From NCBI GenBank assembly GCA_013002175.1, contig JABDKP010000004.1, positions 1-44,702 of the forward strand: a stretch of 44,702 nucleotides of DNA. Direction: 5' to 3'. The DNA comes from Ilumatobacter sp. (GTDB lineage: Bacteria > Actinomycetota > Acidimicrobiia > Acidimicrobiales > Ilumatobacteraceae). Below, piece by piece: positions 8,972 to 17,076 of the stretch. The notes under the pieces were generated by a model. That model saw nothing but the letters and a program-made list of their open reading frames with translations. It was not told the DNA's origin and ran no database searches. Each line of letters starts with the position of its first letter. Position 1 is the stretch's first letter. Made by a program: the position numbers and the translations under genes.

Positions 8972-10615
8972 TCAGGCCCAGGCGACCTCTCCGTCGTCGA
9001 GGATCTCGTACGTCGGCCACCCGGACTGCAACGGTCGTTCGAGCCAGTCGCAGCGGTGCTCGGCGAGGTTGGGGTTGTAGTACGGGTCGCGGTGCAACCA
9101 ATCGCCCCACGCAGCATCGAGTGCCGCGATCTCCGACGCCAGCACCGGGTTCGGGTCGGAGCCGTGCTCGAAGTGGTACCAGCAGGCGTGCGGCGTCCAG
9201 AGGATGCGACGGCCACTCATGCGGATCTTCAGCGAATAGTCGACGTCGTTGTAGTTGACGGCGAAGTCGGTGTTCATCCCGCCCACGTCGTCGTGCACGG
9301 CTCGCGGAACGAGCGCGGCCGCAGCCGTGACGCCGGCGCACTCACGTTCGACCGCGAGGAGACGATGGGGACCTGGATGGCCACCCCACCACCCGATCAT
9401 CGCGTGGGTCGCGATGTGGTTGTACACGTGGCCGGCGTGTTGCAGCCGGCCGTCGTCGTACAGCAGCTTCGCGCCGACCATCCCGACATCGTCCTGCTGC
9501 GCCAACCCGACCAGCTCGGCGACGGAGTCGGGAGCGATCAGCTCGGTGTCGTCGTTGAGAATCAGCACGTACTCGCCGCTGGATGCCGCGACACCCGTAT
9601 TGACTTTGTCGGCGAAGTTGAACGGCGCGTCGTACTCGACGACGACCAACGCATCACCGGCGACGCGCCTCAGGCCCCGCTCGACCACGGGGTCGGTGCC
9701 GCGGTCGATGACCGCCACGACCTCGAGTTCGCAGCCCCCGTCGGCGGCGAGCAGCGATGCGATCGCGTGGTGTACATGGATCCGCTCGACGCCCCATGCC
9801 CGGCCGCGAGAACCCCGGGTCGGGACGACCACCGACACGGTCGGCCGCCCCCGCAGCGCCCGCCGGATGCGGTAGATGCCGGGGTACTGGCCGTGGTCGA
9901 CGATGGCATCGACGCCGACTCGCTGGAGGTGCTCGCCGACCGCACGCCGGCCGTGTTCGGTCGCGTCCGGCTTGTTGGCGATGTCGGATGCGACCGATGC
10001 CGGCGCCTGCCGCCAGTGCAGCAGGATCTGGGGCACGTGCTCGAACGGGCCGAACCGCTCGGCGAGCCGGAGGAGCAGGTCATGGTCCTGGGCACCGTCG
10101 AAGCCGGGCCGGAAGCCCCCGATCGAATTCACCGCGGCGCGCCGCGCCGCGACGAGGTGGGTGATGTAGTTGTGGCTGCGAAGCCGTTCCGGCGAGTACG
10201 CCGGCTTGTAGATCGGAACACCGCGGCGGCCGTCGGCGCGCAGCACGTCGTGATCGCTGTAGAGCACGTCGCGACCCGTGCGATCGATCGCTTCGCGGAG
10301 AGCTTCCAGCGCGTTCGCTGCGAGGACGTCGTCGTGGTCGAGCAACACGACGTACTCCCCGCCCGCCGCCGCCAAGGCCACGTTCGAGGCGGCGACGATG
10401 CCGCCGTTGACCGGCCGGCGGATCACGGTGCGCCGGGGCTCGGCTGCCGCGTCACGCAGCGCGGTGACGACTGCCGCATCGGACGACGCGTCGTCGACGA
10501 CGACGTGTTCCCAGTCACCGTCGGTCTGAGCATCGACGGATGCGAGACAGGCGCGGAGATGGTCGGGGTCGGGGTCGTAGACGGTGGTCAGGACCGAGAA
10601 CCGCGGCCTGTTCAT
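8972..10615 (-). CDS. Tandem GT2 glycosyltransferase (two GT-A domains)
   Basis: The 547-residue product contains two GT2 domains in a row. Domain 1 (about 1-265) shows FSVLTTVYDPDPD, EHVVVDDAS and VLLDHDDVLAANAL. Domain 2 (about 275-547) shows VSVVVPTRGSRG, ILNDDTELIAPD and VNYNDVDYSLKIRMSGRRI. Such double enzymes usually add two sugars, or alternate linkages, to a surface glycan in the cytoplasm. The start ATG overlaps the stop of the upstream 115-codon gene by 4 bases (ATGA), so the two are translationally coupled. It is the last gene of a four-gene leftward unit that begins at 13159. Confidence 0.9.
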   Translation of the reverse strand: MNRPRFSVLTTVYDPDPDHLRACLASVDAQTDGDWEHVVVDDASSDAAVVTALRDAAAEPRRTVIRRPVNGGIVAASNVALAAAGGEYVVLLDHDDVLAANALEALREAIDRTGRDVLYSDHDVLRADGRRGVPIYKPAYSPERLRSHNYITHLVAARRAAVNSIGGFRPGFDGAQDHDLLLRLAERFGPFEHVPQILLHWRQAPASVASDIANKPDATEHGRRAVGEHLQRVGVDAIVDHGQYPGIYRIRRALRGRPTVSVVVPTRGSRGRAWGVERIHVHHAIASLLAADGGCELEVVAVIDRGTDPVVERGLRRVAGDALVVVEYDAPFNFADKVNTGVAASSGEYVLILNDDTELIAPDSVAELVGLAQQDDVGMVGAKLLYDDGRLQHAGHVYNHIATHAMIGWWGGHPGPHRLLAVERECAGVTAAAALVPRAVHDDVGGMNTDFAVNYNDVDYSLKIRMSGRRILWTPHACWYHFEHGSDPNPVLASEIAALDAAWGDWLHRDPYYNPNLAEHRCDWLERPLQSGWPTYEILDDGEVAWA

Positions 10616-10959
10616 TCGCGACGCGCCCTGACCCGCCGCACGAGCGCCGCGGGAGCGCGGGGCAGCCGCCGCAGCTGCGGTGCCACCGACGCGGCCCACC
10701 AGCGGCCGGCCGTGTCCCTCGCCCGCTGGAGCGGCCGCATCTCGGCCCGCCGGAGCAGCAGGTCCTGGTCCTGGCGTGCCCGGGCGAGCTGCACACCGAG
10801 CTCGACGACCCGGCCCCGCAGCTCGCCGGTCTCGGCGAGCGCCTCCCGGGCCACGTGCGCGGCCTGCTCGCGATCGGTCAGCAGCGCGGCGTAGGACGTC
10901 TCGGACGGTCCGACGAGCTGACGCAGCCGTTCCAGCTCTCCGCGTGCCGCTTCGTCCAT
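10612..10959 (-). CDS. Small coiled-coil protein with basic tail, unknown function
   Basis: I do not recognise a family. The 115-residue product starts acidic and helical with heptad-like spacing (ELERLRQLV, ELRGRVVELGVQLARARQDQDLLLRRAE) and ends in a strongly basic amphipathic stretch (LRRLPRAPAALVRRVRARR). Coding is supported by its placement: 9 bases after the upstream stop and an ATGA overlap with the downstream tandem GT2. It could be a scaffold or membrane-peripheral partner for the flanking glycosyltransferases; that is inference. Confidence 0.7.
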   Translation of the reverse strand: MDEAARGELERLRQLVGPSETSYAALLTDREQAAHVAREALAETGELRGRVVELGVQLARARQDQDLLLRRAEMRPLQRARDTAGRWWAASVAPQLRRLPRAPAALVRRVRARRE

Positions 10960-10968
10960 CGATGCATC

Positions 10969-12861
10969 CTACGAGCTGGTCGTTTCCGGCCACGGCAGGC
11001 TCGGATACCGCTCGACGAGCTCGGCTCGCATCTCGGACGCCACCAGGTTCGCCGTCGCGATCATCGAGCCGGCCCGGGTCCGGTAGCGGCCCAGCAGCTG
11101 CGCGACATGGACGCCGAACTCGCCGGCTGCTGCGAATCGGAGCCAGAGGTCCCAGTCCTCCCAGCCGAAGGCGACGCCGCCGTCGGGGCGATACCCGCCG
11201 TGGCGGTCCAATGCGTCCCGCCGGATCATCGCCTGGGCGTCGATGTAGTTGGCGTCGCACAGCCATGGCACATGCCATCCCATCCCGCTCCGCAGACCGG
11301 GTTCGGCGCCGAAGGCCTCCAACGTGGCGTAGGCGAACGCCGCGTCGGGATGGGCGTCGAGCGCGTCGCTGAGCCGACGCAGACACGTCGGGTACACCAG
11401 GTTGTCGGCGTCCATCACCATCACCCTGTCCGCCCTGGACGCGCTGACCGCCAGGTTGCGGGCGCGCGCCAGCCCCCGATTGACGTTCGACCCGAGGAGC
11501 ACCATCGGTACGTCGGCGTGATCGTCCATGAACGACCGGACGACCGAACGCCCGGCGTCGGTCGACTTGTCGTCGACGACGATCACTTCGACGTCGATGT
11601 CGGTCGACGCGCAGATCGAGGCGAGGGTCTCGGTGACCACATCGGCGTAGTCGAACAGCGTCACGATCACACTGACTTCCGGCCTCGCTGTCGCGTACGC
11701 GGGGGTGGCGTCGCGCTCGACGTGGTCCTCGGCGCCGAACTCTGCGAGCGCGCGCACCCGGCCGAGGGCACGGCGGTGGTCACGCTCGGCGATCATCTGG
11801 CGGTACAGCTCATTGCGCAGGTCGGCGTGGGGCCGGAACTCGGGCAGCAGCGGCGGCCGGTGGGCGCGGACGATCCGGCGGCGCGCGGCGAGACGCATCG
11901 ACCATCGCGGCGGCCGGCGATCGGGCCCCTCCAGGGCGGCAGCGGCGTCGTCGAGGAACGGTTCGAGCGAGTTGGCCAGCGGATACTCGTCCATCACGGC
12001 CCGGTATGCCGCGTCGGTGACGTCGTCACGCTGCTCGGAGTCGAGCACGTCGATCACGGTCGCGCCGAGCCGGTCGAGCGGCGCTTCGAGGAAGTGCACG
12101 CCGGGCACCAGCGGCTCGAATCCGCGGGACGGCTCGGTGACGACGGCGCACCGATTGGCCATCGTCTCGACCATCCGCGCCCACTCGAAGTAGCCGTCGC
12201 TGTCGTCGCTGCGATGGAGGTTGACGAGCACCTTCGACCGTGCGAGCAGGTCGTACTTGTCGTCTCCGAAGACGACCCCGGGCTCACCACCCTCGATCGG
12301 TCGGCTGAACTGGAACAGCCGGATCTCGGCGCGGCGGTCCCACAGCACCGGTGCCAGCCCGGCGAGGACCCGGGCCCGACGATCGGTGTGCCCACCGAGG
12401 AACAGCACGTCGATGTCCCGCTCGCCCACCCGGTCTCGGATGCGATCCATCGACCGCACTCCACCGAGGGCGAGGCGTCGCGCCTCGAACCCCTCGCGGG
12501 CGATCGCCGACGCACCCGTCGCGTTGATGTCGCCGACGAGCGGACTCCCGACGCACAACCCGATCGCGAGGTTGAACCACGGCGTACCCGGCTGCTCGGT
12601 GCAGATCGGCACGCTGCAGCGCGCCGCCGCCCGGATCTCGGCGTCGCTGTCATCGCGGAGCACGTAGAACTCGTGCGGGGCGACGACCAGGTTGATCGTG
12701 CCGTCGGGTCGCGGCAGCCGGTCGTCGACGAGCAGCGCCCTCCGGCCACACGACGCCGCCGCATCGACGATCCAGGTCGCGATGTCGCGCATGAACCCGT
12801 TGCCGTCCGGAGCGACGAAGACGGTGACCTCCGCCCCGCTCATGCCTGGCGTGCGGGCCAT
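10969..12861 (-). CDS. Two-domain glycosyltransferase (GT-B-like N-terminus, GT2 C-terminus)
   Basis: The 630-residue protein has an N-terminal half (about 1-330) resembling the CgeB/GT-B-type glycosyltransferases (DIDVLFLGGHTDRRARVL, SKVLVNLHRSDDSDGYFEW, MVETMANRCAVVTEP). A GT2 domain follows from about residue 395 (VSVIVTLFDYADVV, EVIVVDDKSTD, VMVMDADNLVYP, WEDWDLWLRFA). It probably elongates the surface glycan with two activities in one chain. The start at 12861 comes one base after the stop of the upstream small gene; MSGAEVTVF six codons later is an alternative. Part of the leftward unit 13159 to 8972. Confidence 0.85.
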   Translation of the reverse strand: MARTPGMSGAEVTVFVAPDGNGFMRDIATWIVDAAASCGRRALLVDDRLPRPDGTINLVVAPHEFYVLRDDSDAEIRAAARCSVPICTEQPGTPWFNLAIGLCVGSPLVGDINATGASAIAREGFEARRLALGGVRSMDRIRDRVGERDIDVLFLGGHTDRRARVLAGLAPVLWDRRAEIRLFQFSRPIEGGEPGVVFGDDKYDLLARSKVLVNLHRSDDSDGYFEWARMVETMANRCAVVTEPSRGFEPLVPGVHFLEAPLDRLGATVIDVLDSEQRDDVTDAAYRAVMDEYPLANSLEPFLDDAAAALEGPDRRPPRWSMRLAARRRIVRAHRPPLLPEFRPHADLRNELYRQMIAERDHRRALGRVRALAEFGAEDHVERDATPAYATARPEVSVIVTLFDYADVVTETLASICASTDIDVEVIVVDDKSTDAGRSVVRSFMDDHADVPMVLLGSNVNRGLARARNLAVSASRADRVMVMDADNLVYPTCLRRLSDALDAHPDAAFAYATLEAFGAEPGLRSGMGWHVPWLCDANYIDAQAMIRRDALDRHGGYRPDGGVAFGWEDWDLWLRFAAAGEFGVHVAQLLGRYRTRAGSMIATANLVASEMRAELVERYPSLPWPETTSS

Positions 12862-12862
12862 G

Positions 12863-13159
12863 TCAGGCGTCTGCGTCCGCCGAGCCCACGACGCGCCGTT
12901 TCACGCGCCGAGCCAGTGACATCGGCGCCCACACCAACTTGCGCACACCGCGCCGGGCGATCTCCCCCTTGTTCGGTGCGGCGCGGAGATCCCGCGCGGC
13001 GCCGTGCACCAGCGCCCGCCGACTGATCGCGGGCGGGATGGCCGCGGCGAGCTCACGGAGCTCGGCGCTGCGCTGGTCGGAGGCCCGCTCCAGTGCGGCG
13101 AGCCGGGCGTCGATCGACGCGTCGACCGGTGCGTCGCCGGTGGCCGGTTCGGTGGACAT
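12863..13159 (-). CDS. Small helical protein with basic tail, unknown function
   Basis: The family is not recognised. The 98-residue product has an acidic N-terminus, a predicted coiled coil (DARLAALERASDQRSAELRELAAAI) and a basic C-terminus (GVRKLVWAPMSLARRVKRRVVG). The layout is like the 115-residue protein two genes downstream. The start is supported by TAGCAT 8 bases upstream, making it the first gene of the leftward glycosyltransferase unit. The nearly abutting next gene suggests co-expression. Confidence 0.7.
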   Translation of the reverse strand: MSTEPATGDAPVDASIDARLAALERASDQRSAELRELAAAIPPAISRRALVHGAARDLRAAPNKGEIARRGVRKLVWAPMSLARRVKRRVVGSADADA

Positions 13160-13167
13160 GGGCCCGG

Positions 13168-13173
13168 ATGCTA
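13168..13173 (-). promoter_or_regulatory. Putative -10 element, leaderless (leftward GT unit)
   Basis: TAGCAT on the minus strand lies 8 bases before ATG 13159. It is divergent from the ABC exporter promoter region. Confidence 0.55.
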
Positions 13174-13242
13174 CCGATCGGGCCGGGTCGCCGGACCGCC
13201 GGCCCTGCCGGCCCGATCGCTCGGAACCGGCCGGAGACTGGA

Positions 13243-13248
13243 TAACGT
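13243..13248 (+). promoter_or_regulatory. Putative -10 element (ABC exporter operon)
   Basis: TAACGT lies 10 bases before ATG 13259, which would give a 5' leader of only a few bases. Weaker than the other sites because the spacing is at the long end. Confidence 0.4.
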
Positions 13249-13258
13249 CGTGTGCCGC

Positions 13259-14056
13259 ATGTCGCTCCGGACGGCGGTGGCCCACCGCAACCTGCTCTAC
13301 CTCCTCTCGCTGAAGGAGTTGCGGACCCGCTATCGCAAGTCGCTCCTCGGCTGGGCGTGGAGCCTGCTGAACCCGATCAGCCAGATGATCATCTTCAGCA
13401 TCTTGTTCCTGAAGGTCTTCGGCGGCGTCCCGCCGAAAGGTGCGGCGAGCGGGCTGACCAACTTCCCCCTGTACTTCCTGGCCGGGTTGCTGCCGTTCCA
13501 GTTCTTCGCAGTCTCGGTCACCGCGTCGATCGGGTCGGTCCAGGGTGGCGCGAGCCTGATCAAGAAGGTTGCATTCCCGCACGAACATCTCGTGCTGTCG
13601 ATCGTGATCGCCCAGTTCGTCACCGTGTGCATCGAGCTGCTGGTGCTGTCGGTGACGTTCCTGCTGTTCGGACACTTCATGTTCCAGTGGCTGGTGCCGA
13701 TGGCGGTGCTGCTGGGCCTGATCGGTTTGTTCACGATCGGCGTGGCGCTCACACTGTCGGCCGCGAACGTCTTCTTCCACGACATCAACTACCTGTGGGG
13801 CATCGTGTCCCAGGTGTTGTTCTACTCGAGCCCGATCATCTTCGTGCCCGAGCAGATCCCCAGCCGTTCGGTGCGCGCGATCAGCAACTGGGGGCCGACC
13901 GGGAGCTTCGTCCGGGCGGCCCAGGAGATCCTGTACGACAACCGCATGCCGAGCCCCGAGCGATGGCTCCAGGTGTCGCTGTACGCGGGCGTCACCTTCG
14001 TCGCCGGTGCGTGGATCTTCAATCGTCTGTCGCCACGGTTCGCGGAGGAGATGTAG
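13259..14056 (+). CDS. wzm: Polysaccharide ABC transporter permease (Wzm/TagG type)
   Basis: A 265-residue ABC-2 family integral membrane protein. The N-terminal LSLKELRTRYRKSLLGWAWSLLNP is the hallmark of O-antigen/teichoic-acid exporters, followed by about six hydrophobic segments, for example MIIFSILFLKVF, FPLYFLAGLLPFQFF and LLGLIGLFTIGVALTLS. With the ATPase 3 bases downstream it should form the exporter that moves a lipid-linked glycan to the outer face of the cytoplasmic membrane. ATG 13259 is chosen; an in-frame GTG at 13250 would add three residues. Confidence 0.95.
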   Translation: MSLRTAVAHRNLLYLLSLKELRTRYRKSLLGWAWSLLNPISQMIIFSILFLKVFGGVPPKGAASGLTNFPLYFLAGLLPFQFFAVSVTASIGSVQGGASLIKKVAFPHEHLVLSIVIAQFVTVCIELLVLSVTFLLFGHFMFQWLVPMAVLLGLIGLFTIGVALTLSAANVFFHDINYLWGIVSQVLFYSSPIIFVPEQIPSRSVRAISNWGPTGSFVRAAQEILYDNRMPSPERWLQVSLYAGVTFVAGAWIFNRLSPRFAEEM

Positions 14057-14059
14057 CCG

Positions 14060-15307
14060 ATGTCCCTCCGAGCCGGACCTGCGTCGACAACGGCGGACGG
14101 CTACGCGCTGCGCGTCGCCGACGTCACCAAGACGTTCCGCATCCACCACGAACGTGCGTCATCGCTGAAGGCGTTCATCGCCGCCGGTGGACGCAACCGC
14201 TACGAGGACTTCTACGCGTTGCGGAACGTGTCATTCGACGTCGCGGAGGGCGAGGCGGTCGGCGTCATCGGGCACAACGGGTCCGGCAAGTCGACGCTGC
14301 TCAAGTGCATGGCCAAGATCCTGACGCCGAACGCAGGCCACGTCGAGGTGACGAAGCGGATGGCGGCACTGCTCGAGCTCGGCGCGGGGTTCCATCCCGA
14401 GCTGAGCGGCCGGGACAACGTGTTCTTGAACGCGGCGATCCTCGGCATGGGCCGCAAGGAGATCGCAGAACGGTTCGACGAGATCGTCGCGTTCTCGGGC
14501 CTCGAACAGTTCATCGACACCCCGGTCAAGACCTACTCGTCGGGCATGTACGTCCGGCTGGCGTTCGCCGTGGCGATCAACGTCGAGCCCGAGCTGCTGC
14601 TGATCGACGAGATCCTCGCAGTCGGCGACGTCACGTTCCAGCAGAAGTGCATGGAGAAGTTCGTCGACTTCCGTGAGCAGGGCCGCACCCTCGTGCTCGT
14701 CACCCACGACACCGGCAACGTGCGCGACTTCTGCGACCGCGCGATCTGGCTCGACCACGGGGTCGTCCGCTCCGACGGTGAGCCGGCGGCGGTGATCGAC
14801 GAGTACACCGAGACGATGCTCGGCGCACAGCAGAGCACCGAGACCGAAGGCATGCGCCGGGGTGACGGTCAGATCACGATCCAACGCGTCGAGCTGCTGG
14901 TCGACGGCGTGCCGGTCGACCGGTTCCGCACCGGCGACGACGTCACGGTACGGCTGCACTTCGAGGCGTCGGAGTCGATCCCGAAGCCGGTGTTCGCGAT
15001 CAGCATCGCGAGCTTCACCGGCGCCCTCGTGACGTCGCCGTCGAGCCGCAACGTCGGCCAGATCCCCGACGCGATCTCGGGCTCGGGCGTCGTCGACATC
15101 GAGCTGGGCGACGTGCCGCTCGTCCCCCAGCGCTACGTGCTGCACACCGAGATCACGGGCTACGGGCGTCAGCGCGTGTACGACCACCTCCAGAATGCGC
15201 GCACGTTCGACGTCGTCACCGGGTCCTCCTCCGAGACCCACGGGGTCGTCACGTTGAACCCGGTGTGGAAGATCAGCGGCGACGACGTCGTACCGAGTCT
15301 CGAGTGA
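14060..15307 (+). CDS. wzt: Polysaccharide ABC transporter ATPase with carbohydrate-binding domain (Wzt type)
   Basis: A 415-residue ATPase paired with the permease. Walker A is GHNGSGKST at 71-79, the signature is YSSGM at 159-163, Walker B is LLLIDE at 179-184, and an H-loop lies in LVTHDTGN. Residues about 270-405 form an extra C-terminal domain like the Wzt glycan-binding domain that recognises a terminal modification on the chain (FRTGDDVTVRLHFEA, VDIELGDVPLVPQRYVL). Presence of this domain suggests that chain length may be set by a capped end, with a methyltransferase in this window as a possible capping enzyme; that link is inference. Confidence 0.95.
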   Translation: MSLRAGPASTTADGYALRVADVTKTFRIHHERASSLKAFIAAGGRNRYEDFYALRNVSFDVAEGEAVGVIGHNGSGKSTLLKCMAKILTPNAGHVEVTKRMAALLELGAGFHPELSGRDNVFLNAAILGMGRKEIAERFDEIVAFSGLEQFIDTPVKTYSSGMYVRLAFAVAINVEPELLLIDEILAVGDVTFQQKCMEKFVDFREQGRTLVLVTHDTGNVRDFCDRAIWLDHGVVRSDGEPAAVIDEYTETMLGAQQSTETEGMRRGDGQITIQRVELLVDGVPVDRFRTGDDVTVRLHFEASESIPKPVFAISIASFTGALVTSPSSRNVGQIPDAISGSGVVDIELGDVPLVPQRYVLHTEITGYGRQRVYDHLQNARTFDVVTGSSSETHGVVTLNPVWKISGDDVVPSLE

Positions 15308-15386
15308 CCGATCACTCGACCGTCGCGGCGCCCGAGCGGCCAGACGTCAACTCCGCGAAAACCGACTTGCGGCGCGGGTGAAACCA

Positions 15387-15392
15387 TAGACT
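15387..15392 (+). promoter_or_regulatory. Putative -10 element, leaderless (aminotransferase fusion)
   Basis: TAGACT lies 7 bases before GTG 15400, supporting that unusual start codon. Confidence 0.6.
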
Positions 15393-15399
15393 CGACTCA

Positions 15400-17076
15400 G
15401 TGAGTGCAGATTCCGGGAGCCACCGGCTGCGAAGTCGCCTCCTGGAGATGACGATGCGCCACCATCGCCTCGCCACACCGACGCGCATCATCTTCGACCT
15501 GATCGCGTTCGAGACAGCCATCGCGGTTGCGATCTTCCTCCGCCTCGGCCTCACCCTGCAAGACGGGGGCGAGTTCAGGTTCTGGCAGATGGTGCCCATC
15601 ATCGCCGCACTCCAGCTGATCATGGGGGTCGCCTCCGGCCTCTATCGCGGCAAGTGGCGCTACGGATCCTCCAACGAAGTCGCGGCGCTGTGCGCGACGG
15701 CGGTGACGACGACGGCGGCGGTCTATCTCCTCAACGAGAACTCCTTCACCGTTCGACCGATTCCCCAGAGTTCGGTCCTCGTCGGCGGGGTGTTCGGTCT
15801 CGTGCTGATGGCGGGCATCCGGTTCGCCTGGCGCCTGCTCCTGGAGAACTTGCGGCCGAGCCTGAGCACCTCGAGAACTGCGTTCTTGGCCTTCTCCCCA
15901 CCGTCGATCGGTGAAGGGGAGATCGCGTCCGTGACGAAGTCTCTCGGATCCGACTGGATCACGACCGGACCGAAGACCCATGAGTTCGAAGTGGCGTTCG
16001 CCGAACGGGTCACGAGCCCCGCCGCACTGGCGGTCTCGTCGTGTACCGATGCGCTGCAAGTGGCGTTGGCGGCGCTCGGCATCGGGCCGGGCGACGCGGT
16101 GTTCACGACCACGATGACCTTCTGCTCGACGGTGCACGTGATCGAACACGTCAGCGCCACACCGATCCTCGTCGACATCGATCCGGAAACGCTCAACCTG
16201 TCCCCGATCGCCCTGCAACAGGCCATCGATGCAGTCACCGAAGCCGGCGAGCTCACACCGCGGTGCATCATGCCGGTCCACTATGCGGGCCACCCCTGTG
16301 ACATGGCGGCGATCGACGAGATCGCCGCTGCCCACGGGCTCGCGATCGTGGAAGATGCCGCCCATGCGCTGCCGGCGATCGTCGATGGCCGCACCATCGG
16401 TGACCCCTCCGGTCCGGACGGGTTGATCCGCGCCACCGCGTTCAGCTTCTACGCCACGAAGAACCTCACGACCGCAGAAGGCGGGATGCTCACCGGTCCC
16501 GCCGATCTGATCGAAGAAGCGCGGTTGTGGAGCCTCCACGGCATGAGCCGTGATGCGTGGAAACGGTACGGCAAGGGCGGCAGCTGGTATTACGAGGTGA
16601 TTCGCCCCGGTTTCAAGTGCAACATGACCGACCTGCAATCGTCGCTCGGACTGGTCCAGCTCGACCGACTCTCCGGATTCCAGACCCACCGCGACCAGAT
16701 CCTCGCCACGTATCGCGACGGGTTCTCCGATCTCGCCGCCCTCGAACTGCACCCGGAGCGACCGAACGTCACGAGCGCTCATCACCTCTATCCAGTCCGG
16801 TTGCATCACGGCCACCTCTCGATCGATCGGGCCCGGTTCATCGACGAGTTGGCGGAGCGGAACATCGGGGCGAGCGTCCACTTCATCCCGATTCACATCC
16901 ACCCGTACTACGCGGACAAGTACGGATACTCGGCGAGCGACTTCCCGGTCGCCCACCGCGAGTACGAACGGCTGCTGAGCTTGCCGCTGAACAACAAGAT
17001 GACGCTCGACGACGCCGCCGATGTCGTCACAGCAGTTCGAGACATCTGCGACACGTTCGCGCTCGCACGTGACTGA
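15400..17076 (+). CDS. Fusion of a WbpM/PglF-type membrane domain to a DegT-family aminotransferase
   Basis: The 558-residue product begins with about four membrane segments (near 28-50, 64-80, 93-111, 125-145) and the text LYRGKWRYGS and GIRFAWRLL, which belong to the N-terminal domain of WbpM/PglF/CapD-type nucleotide-sugar dehydratases. The dehydratase Rossmann domain expected next (GxxGxxG, TGA) is absent. From about residue 160 a DegT/DnrJ/EryC1/StrS aminotransferase begins exactly like a free-standing enzyme (FSPPSIGEGEI), with PLP aspartate D319 (IVEDAAH) and PLP lysine K354 (SFYATKNLTTAEGG). It should transaminate a keto-sugar nucleotide next to the membrane. Its stop is overlapped by the sugar transferase start, as in a PglF-PglE-PglC order. 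A deletion between two adjacent genes or an assembly error could explain the fusion. Confidence 0.88.
   Translation: MSADSGSHRLRSRLLEMTMRHHRLATPTRIIFDLIAFETAIAVAIFLRLGLTLQDGGEFRFWQMVPIIAALQLIMGVASGLYRGKWRYGSSNEVAALCATAVTTTAAVYLLNENSFTVRPIPQSSVLVGGVFGLVLMAGIRFAWRLLLENLRPSLSTSRTAFLAFSPPSIGEGEIASVTKSLGSDWITTGPKTHEFEVAFAERVTSPAALAVSSCTDALQVALAALGIGPGDAVFTTTMTFCSTVHVIEHVSATPILVDIDPETLNLSPIALQQAIDAVTEAGELTPRCIMPVHYAGHPCDMAAIDEIAAAHGLAIVEDAAHALPAIVDGRTIGDPSGPDGLIRATAFSFYATKNLTTAEGGMLTGPADLIEEARLWSLHGMSRDAWKRYGKGGSWYYEVIRPGFKCNMTDLQSSLGLVQLDRLSGFQTHRDQILATYRDGFSDLAALELHPERPNVTSAHHLYPVRLHHGHLSIDRARFIDELAERNIGASVHFIPIHIHPYYADKYGYSASDFPVAHREYERLLSLPLNNKMTLDDAADVVTAVRDICDTFALARD

Noticed and set aside
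9056-10894. 612-codon frame antisense to the tandem GT2
   Set aside because: No recognisable motif; mirror of a strongly coding minus-strand gene.
10540-13026. 828-codon plus-strand frame
   Set aside because: Antisense to the two-domain glycosyltransferase and its neighbours; composition typical of a shadow frame.
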